From NCBI GenBank assembly GCA_016871315.1, contig VFZE01000004.1, positions 1 to 64,000 on the forward strand: DNA of 64,000 nt, read 5' to 3'. Shown in pieces: positions 1 through 9,572 of the stretch (positions within the stretch are counted from its first letter, which is position 1; every line of letters begins with the position of its first letter). Position numbers and translations under genes: made by a program. Below the pieces are notes generated by a model. That model was not told the origin of the DNA and searched no databases. It was given only the letters and a program-made list of their open reading frames with translations. Source of the stretch: Acidimicrobiia bacterium (GTDB lineage Bacteria > Acidobacteriota > Terriglobia > Bryobacterales > Bryobacteraceae).

Positions 1-199
1 ATGCAGACTGAAGGGGTTCAGGCAGTGGAAGTAGGCCGAATATTCAGTGGTGCGGCTCGTGCAGCCCGGTTAGAAGCGTGGTCCCAAGCTCCGTGCCCCA
101 AACAGTGGTTACGCTCCAGATCACCACGCTGGTTGATTCCGATCAAAAGAGTACTTTCCTCCGCGCGGCTTGGCCAACTGCCCGAACAGAGCAGGAGGG

Positions 200-331
200 A
201 TGGTGTCGAAATCGGATCAGTCCAACGGGCCGACCGTCGCGGGACGAAAAGGAAGCAAGACGAAGCCGGTCGAGCGGCAGTGTCAACCCGACGCTAGCGG
301 TTGCGACATTGGAGCGCGAGAAATCTGTGTC
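200..331 (+). pseudogene. Possible 5' remnant of an IS110-family transposase
   Basis: The frame from the ATG at 200, directly behind an AGGAGG stretch, reads a polar lead-in followed by DIGAREI at about 305-325. That motif resembles the start of the DEDD catalytic domain of IS110-type transposases, where an Asp sits in a D-I/V-G/A-x-R-E context. After it the expected continuation is lost and the frame drifts into sequence antisense to the CcbP-like gene. No inverted repeats or second half of a transposase are visible. This is recognition from a short motif only, so confidence is low. The remainder of 1-364 shows nothing else I can identify. Confidence 0.3.
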
Positions 332-364
332 CTTTCGGCAAGCCTGCGTAGTTCGCCGCCGAAC

Positions 365-760
365 TCAGAAGGAGTAACCTTGCGCCACCCAGTAATGCCA
401 GTCGGCGATGGCCTCAGCGGTGGGATCGTCGGCATCCATGACAGTGAGTTGTGACAAGGGAACTGCCATAGTCCGGCCGTGCCAGCCGATCAACACGAGC
501 ATGTCGGCCGAGCAGGCATCTTCCGGCGCCATGCGCTGGACTTCGACGGTTTCCCCCTTCCTGAGCGGCGAAACAATTTCGGCAACGATGCACTTGGCCT
601 GAAAAGGGAATCGGATTTTGTCATCCAGGTAGTACCATCCCTTCCCTCCGGGCGCCCGCGGAGCGCCCGGCCGGAAGCCTGCCGCTATTCCGCCAATGGC
701 TGACGGGCTGGTCGAACTGGCAGTCCTGTCGGTCAAGCAGAAGGCGGTGCTGTGCCGCAT
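365..760 (-). CDS. CcbP-like calcium-binding protein (PF11535-like)
   Basis: The C-terminal ~90 residues begin WYYLDDKIRFPFQAKC and carry several acidic residues, ending in a DWHYWVAQGY segment. This matches the small acidic CcbP family first described as a cytosolic calcium-binding protein of heterocystous cyanobacteria and found widely in other bacteria. The recognisable domain spans about 365-640. The only in-frame ATG upstream is at 760, which adds about 40 unconserved residues rich in Ser, Pro, Gly and Arg, so the true start is unclear and may be a non-standard codon nearer 640. It stands alone between the left-edge IS110-like fragment and tRNA-Pro. The family call is fairly good; a physiological role in calcium buffering here is inference. 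Confidence 0.6.
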   Translation of the reverse strand: MRHSTAFCLTDRTASSTSPSAIGGIAAGFRPGAPRAPGGKGWYYLDDKIRFPFQAKCIVAEIVSPLRKGETVEVQRMAPEDACSADMLVLIGWHGRTMAVPLSQLTVMDADDPTAEAIADWHYWVAQGYSF

Positions 761-966
761 ACTCGGAAGCGACGAGACGCTGACGCTGCGTGCCACGCGG
801 TTGCCCAGACTCCGACTATGGCTGAATCGAAAGGGTTGGTCGTGCGCGGCGTCGAATCCACACACTACCCATGGACTCCCAAAGAGAAAAGGCGAGTTTT
901 GGACGCCAGTTGGACTCCAGAGTGGGGTGTCTGGAGGCCCTGGCGTCTGCAAGTCGTAGAAACCTT

Positions 967-1044
967 TGGTCGGGCCGCCGGGATTTGAACCCGGGACCTC
1001 TTGCACCCCAAGCAAGCGCGCTAGCCAGGCTGCGCCACGGCCCG
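967..1044 (-). tRNA. tRNA-Pro (anticodon GGG)
   Basis: On the minus strand a 7-bp acceptor (CGGGCCG with CGGCCCG) closes a full cloverleaf: D-arm GCGC/GCGC, anticodon stem CTTGC/GCAAG with loop TTGGGGT, and T-arm CCGGG-TTCAAAT-CCCGG. The anticodon GGG reads the proline codon CCC. Discriminator A (970) and CCA (967-969) are encoded in the DNA. Its 3' end faces the left part of the window, where the IS110-like fragment lies. Confidence 0.95.
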
Positions 1045-1083
1045 ATCAACTCATTTTACTTCAGTGGCGGGTGCGGGTGCAGA

Positions 1084-3603
1084 TCAGGAGGTGATTTGTC
1101 CGGCGGAGACCTGCCTGGAGAGTTCCTCGACAAGGTTCGAGAGGGTATGGGCGTCGATGGGCTTGGAGAGAAAGTCGTCCATTCCGGCTAAGAGGCAGCG
1201 GTCACGGTCCTCGGTGCCGGCGGCGAGGGCGACGATTTTTGTACGGCGGCCGGAGACTTGTTCCCGCCTTCGGATGGCGGCGGCGGTTTCGCAGCCGTCC
1301 AGGCGTGGCATGTGGCAGTCCATGAGCAAGAGGTGATAGGAGAAGCGGTCCATCATCTCGACGGTCTCGACGCCGTCGCTGGCGACATCGACCCTGCAAT
1401 CGAGCTTTTCGAGGAGCCGGACCAGGATGCGCTGATTCACGATGTTGTCCTCGGCGACGAGGATGCGGAGGCGCGGGCACGGGGCGCTTTCATCGGCAGC
1501 GGGAGGCGGGTCGGCCTCCGGGGCGACGGGTTGCCGGAGGTGGAGGCTCACGAGTGCGTCATAAAGCAGATACGGGCGGACCGGCTTGGTGACGAGGACG
1601 ACACCATCAGCGCCAAAGGGTGGAAACAGTAATGCAGCGAGCGCCCCAGGCCTCCAGTTGCTCGGCGATGATTTTCCGGCGAACTTCCTGGCCGGAGAAG
1701 ACGATGGCCCGCAGGTGGCGGAGATCGGCAGGTGAGGTCAGGTATTCGCGCTGACGGTCAATGGGAAGGGGAACGGTAAACCAAAAACGCGATCCTTGTC
1801 CTTGTTCGCTCTGTACGCCGACAGCGCCGTTCATCAGCTCGACCAATTGCCGGCAGATGGCCAGGCCGAGTCCTGTGCCGCCGAACCTTCTGGAGGCGGA
1901 AGCATCGACCTGGCTGAATTTCTGGAACAGGAGGCTTTGGGATTCCGAAGGGATTCCGATGCCCGTATCGAGCACCTCCACGCGGATCCAGGCGGTATCG
2001 GGTTCGATCCGCTCGAGGCACTTTACAGAGACCAAGACATGACCCTGTTCGGTGAACTTCACGGCGTTGGAGAGCAGATTCATCAGAATCTGACGGAGCC
2101 GGCCGGTGTCTCCGACGACGAAGCGCGGCGCGGCGGGGCTGTAGTGGAGGAAGAGGCCGATCATCTTTGCGGCGGCCTGTCCTGCCAGCAGGTCGGCCAC
2201 TTCACCGACCATGCGTTGGAGATCCATGGGCAGCGGTTCGAGCTGAAGCTTGCGGCTTCGATTTTCGAGAAGTCGAGGATATCGTTGATGATGGTGAGCA
2301 GGGCGTCACCGCAGCTGCGAATGGATTCGGCGTATTCGCGCTGCTCGCCGCTGAGCGGCGTGTCGAGCAGGAGATTGGTCATGCCGAGGACGCCATTCAT
2401 CGGAGTGCGGATTTCATGGCTCATGGTGGCCAAGAATTCGCTCTTCCGCTGGGAAGCCTTAACGGCCTGGTCGCGGGCAAAGGAGAGCTCCCGCTCCGCG
2501 GCCTTGAGCTCCGTGACATCCACCATCAGGCCACGCAGCTTGGTGGTGAGGCCGCCTTCCTTCACGAGGGAAATCAGGTTCCGCATCCAGACCGTCCGTC
2601 CGGCGGCGGCGAGCATGCGGAATTCGAGCACGTGCTGGTCTTTCTGGTTGGCGATGACGCGCCGCAACTCGCCGACCACAGCCAGATCATCGGGGTGGAG
2701 ATGGTTGATCCAGAAGCCGGTTTCATGCCATCTGGCGACGGGGTGGCCCAGGAACCGTTCGGCCTGCGGCTAACGAAGGTGAATTGCAGCGTGGCGGGGT
2801 CGGCTTCCCAGACAACGGCGTCGATGCTATCGACGATTGCGCGATACCGGGCCTTGGTTTCCTGCAGGTCGTCTTCGGTTGCGCGGTGGCGTTCCATGAC
2901 GGTTTCCTGCACACCGAGAGCGGTGTTCCATTCCGCCGTGCGCTGCTTTACTTTCCTTCGCAAAGGCCAACTCCACAGAGCGAGCAAGAGAGGCGCAATG
3001 CAAGCGAGCAACACGGCAACGATATGAGTTTGATAATCCCTCCTGGGAATCCCCCGCGCCGGGGGCCCCAGATGGTTCTCCACCAGCCGCTCCCACTCTC
3101 CGGACTTTTTGATCTCCCGCAGGGCGGACTCGATGGCGGCCCGTTCCGCCCGGCGGCCCTAACGGCTGACCAGGGAGTAGGAGGAGGATTCCAGGAGCAC
3201 GTAGACCAGATCGCGCATGCCGAAGCTGTTGGCGGCGTAGCGAAGCGTCAAGTCGTTTCCCGCGGCTCCGGTTACATCACGGGACTGGAGAAGATGGATA
3301 CCCTCGATCTGGTTCTTCACCAGCAAAAGCTCAGGCCGGCTGCCGAGGGGCAAAGCTTGCAGGATCTCAAATGGGGCGGAGCGGTGGCCGGCTGATTGCG
3401 CGGATCAGCTCAATGTTGAAGCCCTTTGGCTGTCCCGATTCGTCGAGGTATTCGTAGGGCGGCAGAACGGCATCGCCGCCGTAGATGATCTTCTTTGGAG
3501 GTTGGATGGGAGCGGATGGCGCCGGTTGTGCGGGTAGGGAAAAGGGCAGGAGTGCGACCCCAAACCCGATGAGCATTCCCACCGAAGCCAAGCGCCAGCG
3601 CAT
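1084..3603 (-). pseudogene. Decayed hybrid sensor histidine kinase (SBP_bac_3-PAS-HisKA-HATPase-REC)
   Basis: Pieces of one protein lie in order on the minus strand but in different frames. 3603-3367: signal peptide and start of a family-3 periplasmic solute-binding domain (IIYGGDAVLPPYEYLDESG). 3353-3159: end of that domain, followed by an in-frame TAG at 3159-3161. About 3150-2775: a membrane helix and coiled coil leading into PAS. After a one-base shift near 2770: the rest of PAS and HisKA ([15 protein letters not shown]). After another shift near 2255: HATPase with N and G boxes (DTGIGIP, GGTGLGLAI). 1551-1084: a receiver domain (AEDN, LMDCHMP, SKP). The solute-binding domain and the HATPase-REC linker are far too short, so domain-size segments are missing as well as bases. 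It begins 26 bp after atpC on the same strand. It cannot make a full-length kinase as assembled. Confidence 0.85.
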
Positions 3604-3629
3604 AGAAGATGTACCAGTACGTTAGGAGT

Positions 3630-4046
3630 TTACTTCCCGCCGCGGAGGCGCTTCTTCACTTCGAGTCTGGCTTGTGCCCGGCGCATCGCGTTTAGGGCGC
3701 GTGCGGAGTCGACTCCGAGGTCCGGCCTGGACAAGCGTTCCGTGGCGCGCTTTAGGGCGGCTTCGGCGCGCGCCTCATCGATCTCGTCGGCGTCCTCGGC
3801 GGTGGTAGCGAGCACTCTTACGCGATCGCCAGTAACCTCCACCCAGCCGCCTCCCACCACAAGGTGGCGGGTGCGTCCGGCGGCCGTGTAGCTCATCTCG
3901 CCCGTGCCGAGTTCGGCGAGGAGCGGGGAGTGGCCGGGGAGAATGCCGAGGTAGCCGTTGGCGGCCGGAATCTGCGCCTCGGTAGCCGGGACGCGCGCCA
4001 GGAGGCGCTCCGGGGTGGCGATTTCGAGTTCGAACAGGTCCGGCAT
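3630..4046 (-). CDS. atpC: F1 ATP synthase epsilon subunit
   Basis: 138 residues, the normal epsilon length. The N-terminal beta-sandwich shows the family pattern: LEIATPER, then LGILPGHSPLLAELGTGEM. A charged two-helix C-terminal tail follows, rich in Ala, Glu and Arg, ending KKRLRGGK. Epsilon links the rotating central stalk to the c-ring and can inhibit ATP hydrolysis through its C-terminal helices. It is the last gene of the ATP synthase operon, six bases after atpD. The broken sensor kinase follows on the same strand with no terminator visible between them. Confidence 0.95.
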   Translation of the reverse strand: MPDLFELEIATPERLLARVPATEAQIPAANGYLGILPGHSPLLAELGTGEMSYTAAGRTRHLVVGGGWVEVTGDRVRVLATTAEDADEIDEARAEAALKRATERLSRPDLGVDSARALNAMRRAQARLEVKKRLRGGK

Positions 4047-4052
4047 GGCGTG

Positions 4053-5498
<1,446 letters not shown>

Positions 5499-6359
5499 TT
5501 ACTCCAATGCGGCAGCGCCGCTCACCACTTCGATGATTTCGCGGGTGATGCTCGCCTGGCGCACCCGGTTCATATAAAGCGTCAGTTTTTCGATGACGTC
5601 GGCGGCGTTGGATGAGGCGGCATCCATGGCCGTCATGCGCGCGGCGTGTTCGGCGGCGCCGGATTCGAGCATCGCGCGGTAGACCTCGATTTCCACGTAG
5701 CGCGGCAGCAGTGTGCCGAGCAACTGGTCCGGCGGCTGCTCAAAGATGTAATCGACTGCTTCGGCCGATTCCGGCAGCGGTACCGGCAGGACTTGCGAGA
5801 CGGTAAGCTTCTGCGCGATGACGCTTTTGAACTCGTTGTAGAGCAGGTAGACGGCGTCGATCTCACCGGAGGAATAGCGTTCGATGACAGCGCCGGCGAT
5901 CTTCGCCGCATCGGCGTAGGTGAACTTTTGAGAGATGCCGATGTGCTCGCCGCTGATAGCCGCGCCGCGGCGGCGGAAGAAGTCGCGGCCCTTGCGGCCG
6001 ATGGCTTCCAACCGAACCTCGGAGGAGGCGTGTTCTTCGAGGAACCTCTGGGCTGCCTTGTTGAGGTTGGAGTTAAAGGCTCCGGCGAGTCCGCGGTCGG
6101 CGGTGAGCAGGATGAGTTGGATGCGCTTGGGTTCGCGCACGGCGAGCAGGGGATGCCGGCCGACGCGTTCATCTCCGCCGGCGGCGACAGCGACGTTGGC
6201 GAGCATCTGCTGCAACATGCCCGCGTAGGGGCGGGCCGCCACGACGCGCTCCTGCGCGCGGCGCAGCTTGGCCGCGGCCACCATCTTCATCGCTTTGGTG
6301 ATCTGCTGCGTGTTCTTGACTGACCGGATACGCCGCCGCAGATCAATGAGGCTGGGCAT
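5499..6359 (-). CDS. atpG: F1 ATP synthase gamma subunit
   Basis: 286 residues. The N-terminal helix IRSVKNTQQITKAMKMVAAAKL and the C-terminal helix SNAADVIEKLTLYMNRVRQ with ITREIIEVVSGAAAL are the paired coiled-coil segments that form the central rotor shaft. The middle carries the Rossmann-like globular domain, including LLTADRGLAGAFN. Length and both termini match standard gamma subunits. It sits between atpA (5-bp gap) and atpD (no gap) in the usual F1 order. Confidence 0.96.
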   Translation of the reverse strand: MPSLIDLRRRIRSVKNTQQITKAMKMVAAAKLRRAQERVVAARPYAGMLQQMLANVAVAAGGDERVGRHPLLAVREPKRIQLILLTADRGLAGAFNSNLNKAAQRFLEEHASSEVRLEAIGRKGRDFFRRRGAAISGEHIGISQKFTYADAAKIAGAVIERYSSGEIDAVYLLYNEFKSVIAQKLTVSQVLPVPLPESAEAVDYIFEQPPDQLLGTLLPRYVEIEVYRAMLESGAAEHAARMTAMDAASSNAADVIEKLTLYMNRVRQASITREIIEVVSGAAALE

Positions 6360-6363
6360 CCGG

Positions 6364-7878
6364 TTACGCCTTCAATTCCGTGACGAAGCGCTGCTTATAC
6401 TCCTTGATCATGGCTTCGATCTTGGATTTCAGCTCGTCGGAGATGGCCTTCTTTTCGCGGATTTCAGAGAGAATCTGCGGATGGGCGTTTTCGGCGAACT
6501 GGAGCAGGCCCGCTTCAAACCTGCGGCACTCGGCGACAGGCAGATCGTCGAGATAGCCGTTAGTGCCGGCGTAGATCGACAGGATCTGCTTTTCGACGGG
6601 GTAGGGAGAAAACTGCGGCTGCTTGAGGATCTCCACCAGACGCATGCCGCGGTTGAGCTGGGCTTGGGAGGCTTTGTCGAGATCGGAGCCGAACTGGGCG
6701 AAGGCTGCCAGCGCGCGGTATTGGGCGAGGTCGAGGCGGAGCGTTCCGGCCACCTGGCGCATGGCCTTGACCTGCGCGTTGCCGCCGACGCGGCTGACGG
6801 AGATGCCGACGTTGATGGCGGGGCGGATGTTGGAGTTGAACAGATCGGTTTCGAGGAAGATCTGGCCGTCGGTGATGGAAATGACGTTGGTGGGAATGTA
6901 GGCGGAGACGTCGCCGGCCTGAGTTTCGATGAAGGGCAGCGCCGTGAGAGAGCCGCCGGTCTTGAGCTTAGCGGCGCGCTCGAGCAGACGGCTGTGGAGG
7001 TAGAAGACGTCGCCGGGGAAAGCTTCGCGTCCCGGGGGTCGGCGGAGAAGGAGAGAGATTTCGCGGTAGGCGGCGGCGTGCTTGGAAAGATCGTCGTAGA
7101 TGACAAGGGCGTGGCGGCCGCTGTCGCGGAAGTATTCGCCCATCGCGCAGCCGGCGTAGGGAGCCAGGTACTGCATGGGAGCGGGATCGCTGGCGGTAGC
7201 GGCGACAACGATGGAATAATCCATGGCGCCGTTTTCCTCGAGCGCCTTGACGACCTGGGCGACGGTGGAACGCTTCTGGCCGATCGCGACGTAGATGCAG
7301 ATGACGTCACCGCCCTTCTGATTGAGGATGGTGTCGATGGCGATGGTGGTTTTGCCGGTCTGACGGTCACCGATGATCAACTCGCGCTGGCCGCGGCCGA
7401 TGGGGATCATGCTGTCGATGGCCTTGATGCCGGTCTGGAGCGGCTCTTTGACCGGCATGCGTTCGACGACGCCGGGCGCGAGACGTTCGACGGGAAGAAA
7501 GTGCTGGGTGGAGATGGGGCCTTTGCCGTCGATAGGTTCGCCAAGGACGTTGACAACGCGTCCGACGAGAGCTTCGCCGACGGGCACGGACATGATGCGT
7601 CCGGTGCGCTTGACCTGGTCGCCTTCCTTGATTTCGTGGTACTCGCCCATGAGGACGGCGCCGACCTGGTCTTCTTCGAGGTTGAGCGCGATGCCGGAGA
7701 CGCCATGGGGGAACTCGATGAGTTCGCCGGCCATGACTTTTTCCAGCCCGTGGACGCGTGCGATCCCGTCACCGACGGAGATGACCGAGCCCACCTCGGC
7801 TACGTTTACCGCCGCCTCATAGTTGGCGATTTCCTGGCGCAATACCTGCGCGATTTCGTCCGCTCTGATCTGAGCCAT
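6364..7878 (-). CDS. atpA: F1 ATP synthase alpha subunit
   Basis: 504 residues when read from the ATG at 7878 (MAQIRADEI), which lies 7 bp after atpH and behind an AGAGGG ribosome-binding stretch; the frame stays open further upstream but would overlap atpH. The subunit is the non-catalytic nucleotide-binding partner of beta. Visible motifs are [18 protein letters not shown], the P-loop GDRQTGKT, the SDP/Y loop, the Walker B segment [12 protein letters not shown] and the signature [17 protein letters not shown]. The C-terminal helical domain is complete. Confidence 0.97.
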   Translation of the reverse strand: MAQIRADEIAQVLRQEIANYEAAVNVAEVGSVISVGDGIARVHGLEKVMAGELIEFPHGVSGIALNLEEDQVGAVLMGEYHEIKEGDQVKRTGRIMSVPVGEALVGRVVNVLGEPIDGKGPISTQHFLPVERLAPGVVERMPVKEPLQTGIKAIDSMIPIGRGQRELIIGDRQTGKTTIAIDTILNQKGGDVICIYVAIGQKRSTVAQVVKALEENGAMDYSIVVAATASDPAPMQYLAPYAGCAMGEYFRDSGRHALVIYDDLSKHAAAYREISLLLRRPPGREAFPGDVFYLHSRLLERAAKLKTGGSLTALPFIETQAGDVSAYIPTNVISITDGQIFLETDLFNSNIRPAINVGISVSRVGGNAQVKAMRQVAGTLRLDLAQYRALAAFAQFGSDLDKASQAQLNRGMRLVEILKQPQFSPYPVEKQILSIYAGTNGYLDDLPVAECRRFEAGLLQFAENAHPQILSEIREKKAISDELKSKIEAMIKEYKQRFVTELKA

Positions 7879-7885
7879 ATCCCTC

Positions 7886-8434
7886 TTACTCCGCTCGCAT
7901 CCTGTCGCGCAGGGCATCGAGCCTGCCGCGGACCGAACCATCGTAGATAGTGGACCCTACGCGCACCGAGACGCCTCCCAGCAACCCGGGCTCCACCTGA
8001 TACTCACAACGAACCTGCTTGCCTGTCGCCGCCGACAGCTCGCGCTGCAGCTTTTCGCGCTGCGGCTGGCCGAGGACCGAAGCTGAGCTGACGCGGGCGC
8101 TGACGCGGCCGAGGCGCTCATCAAGCGCGCCCTCCAGCGCCTCCGCCATTTCCTTCAAGTGCGCGATGCGGCGGTGATCGATGACGACGAACAGAAAATT
8201 CCTGACGGGCCGCGGGAGTCCCAGTTTTTCACCAAGGCCGGCAACGACGGCGCGCTTGCGCGCTCCAGCGACGGCCGGGGAAAGCAGCACAGTGCGCAGC
8301 TCGGCTGATTGGTCGACCATGGCCGCGAAGTCTTTTAGTTGGGTGACTGCGGTGTCGGCCTCGACGCCGGAACCCGGGGCAAGCACGACATCCACCAGGG
8401 CTCTGGCGTAGCGGTTGGCGAGCGCGAGCGGCAT
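7886..8434 (-). CDS. atpH: F1 ATP synthase delta subunit
   Basis: 182 residues, typical for the OSCP/delta subunit that ties the top of F1 to the peripheral stalk. The N-terminal domain begins with the conserved [12 protein letters not shown] helix. The C-terminal domain carries [15 protein letters not shown] and the near-terminal [20 protein letters not shown], the family signature in which delta proteins read G-G-x-x-x-x-x-G-x-x-x-x-D-x-S. It starts one base after the stop of atpF, consistent with tight coupling inside the operon. Confidence 0.95.
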   Translation of the reverse strand: MPLALANRYARALVDVVLAPGSGVEADTAVTQLKDFAAMVDQSAELRTVLLSPAVAGARKRAVVAGLGEKLGLPRPVRNFLFVVIDHRRIAHLKEMAEALEGALDERLGRVSARVSSASVLGQPQREKLQRELSAATGKQVRCEYQVEPGLLGGVSVRVGSTIYDGSVRGRLDALRDRMRAE

Positions 8435-8435
8435 G

Positions 8436-8999
8436 CTAGTTTACCGGTCCTTTCGGGCGGCGCAGCATGGTAACGAAGGAGTCGACCAGCTGCTCCTGCA
8501 TGTCGGGAGTGAGGCGCTGCTGCACTTTAGTCTGCGCCAGCTGTAGCGCGAGCTCGCTGGCGTGCGCGCGGAGTTCCTTGGTGGCCTGGCTGGCGGCCGA
8601 TTCGATCTCTTTTTCGGCGTTTTCCATCATGCGAGCGGTGAGGCGGCCGGTCTCATCCTGAATGCGGCTGGCCTCGGCTTCCATCTCGCGCGCCGAGTTG
8701 GCGCGCAACTCGGCGATTTCGGCCTCGAGGTTGCCGAGGCGGCCTTCAATTTCGGCGGCGCGGGCCTCGGCCTGCTCGCGCAGTTGCTGGGCTTCCTTGA
8801 GCGACCTCTGTATCTCCTCGGTTCTGCCGCGGAAAAAGGCCGGTCCGGCCTTGGCGATGCCCCAGCCCATCAGTCCGGCCAGGATGAGAAAGTTGGCCCA
8901 TTTCCAGGCGGGCGAAGGACCATGGTCTTCGCCGTGCCCGCCTTCTGCCGCCGCCACGACCGCGGCTGCCAGGAGCAGCACGCAAAAAACGCGTTTCAA
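8436..8999 (-). CDS. atpF: Fo ATP synthase subunit b
   Basis: 187 residues. An N-terminal hydrophobic leader (VFCVLLLAAAVVAAAEGG) resembles a cleavable signal peptide and is followed by the membrane anchor FLILAGLMGWGIAKAG. From about residue 55 onward the chain is a long charged helix with heptad character, as expected for the dimeric peripheral stalk that connects the a subunit to delta. A leader before the membrane helix is seen in some b subunits. It overlaps the upstream b' gene by four bases (8996-8999), and atpH follows after one base. Confidence 0.92.
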   Translation of the reverse strand: MKRVFCVLLLAAAVVAAAEGGHGEDHGPSPAWKWANFLILAGLMGWGIAKAGPAFFRGRTEEIQRSLKEAQQLREQAEARAAEIEGRLGNLEAEIAELRANSAREMEAEASRIQDETGRLTARMMENAEKEIESAASQATKELRAHASELALQLAQTKVQQRLTPDMQEQLVDSFVTMLRRPKGPVN

Positions 9000-9445
9000 T
9001 TTACTCCCCCCGTTAACACTGTTCGAGCAATTTGCTCCGCCAGAGCCTCGCTTTCGGCGCCCAGGCTGGCCTTGGCAGCCTCTTTTTCGGCGGACAGTTT
9101 CTGCCTGGCTTCGGCGACCTGGGTGTCGGCCTTGCCGCGCATCGCCTGCAATGACGCGGTCTGCTCGTTGCGCCAGGCCACTCGCTTGGCTTCCTGCTCT
9201 TTGTAGAGAGTGCTGCGGGCAGCGCGGATGGCATCTTCGTATTCGGCAGCCTTTCTGGTTGCCTTTTCGAGGCTCTCCTCCGCCAGTTTTTTCACGCCCG
9301 CCGTTGCGCGATTACGCTCCGAGAGGGCCTTTTCCATAGGCTGATAGAAAACTCTCTTGAGATAAAGGTGGAGTAAGAGCAGGATGAGGAAAGTAGGCAC
9401 GGCGCGCAACATCAACGCGCCAAGCGAAGCAAGAACCGATTCCAT
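8996..9445 (-). CDS. Fo ATP synthase subunit b'
   Basis: 149 residues. A single N-terminal membrane helix (MLRAVPTFLILLLLHLYLKRVFYQPMEKAL) precedes a long Ala/Glu/Lys-rich helix, the standard b-type architecture. Paired with the adjacent b gene it would form a b/b' heterodimeric peripheral stalk. It is the promoter-proximal gene of the cluster: upstream lies only a 127-bp divergent gap and then an unrelated gene on the plus strand. The a and c subunit genes (atpB, atpE) are therefore not part of this operon. No strong ribosome-binding site is visible before the ATG. Confidence 0.88.
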   Translation of the reverse strand: MESVLASLGALMLRAVPTFLILLLLHLYLKRVFYQPMEKALSERNRATAGVKKLAEESLEKATRKAAEYEDAIRAARSTLYKEQEAKRVAWRNEQTASLQAMRGKADTQVAEARQKLSAEKEAAKASLGAESEALAEQIARTVLTGGVN

Positions 9446-9572
9446 TTTGATTTCGACCGGGAGGTCCTGTAGGGACTCTATACGGAGTTCTAAACAGGCT
9501 AAGCTACCACATATGCTGTTGTTGGGTCAAATAGTTGTGCGGCGTGGCAGGAAAAGATTCGGCTAGACTGAA

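Noticed and set aside
641-760. The N-terminal 40 residues of the CcbP-like gene as a conserved domain
   Set aside because: The stretch is low complexity and not family-like; it may simply be upstream non-coding sequence.
6268-7950. Long open frame (about 560 codons) on the plus strand antisense to atpA
   Set aside because: It mirrors the coding bias of atpA in high-GC DNA, lacks recognisable motifs and has no ribosome-binding site. The same holds for long frames opposite the transporter operon (41305-42885), the glnD/cytochrome region (54101-55486) and the sortilin-like gene (34652-36190).
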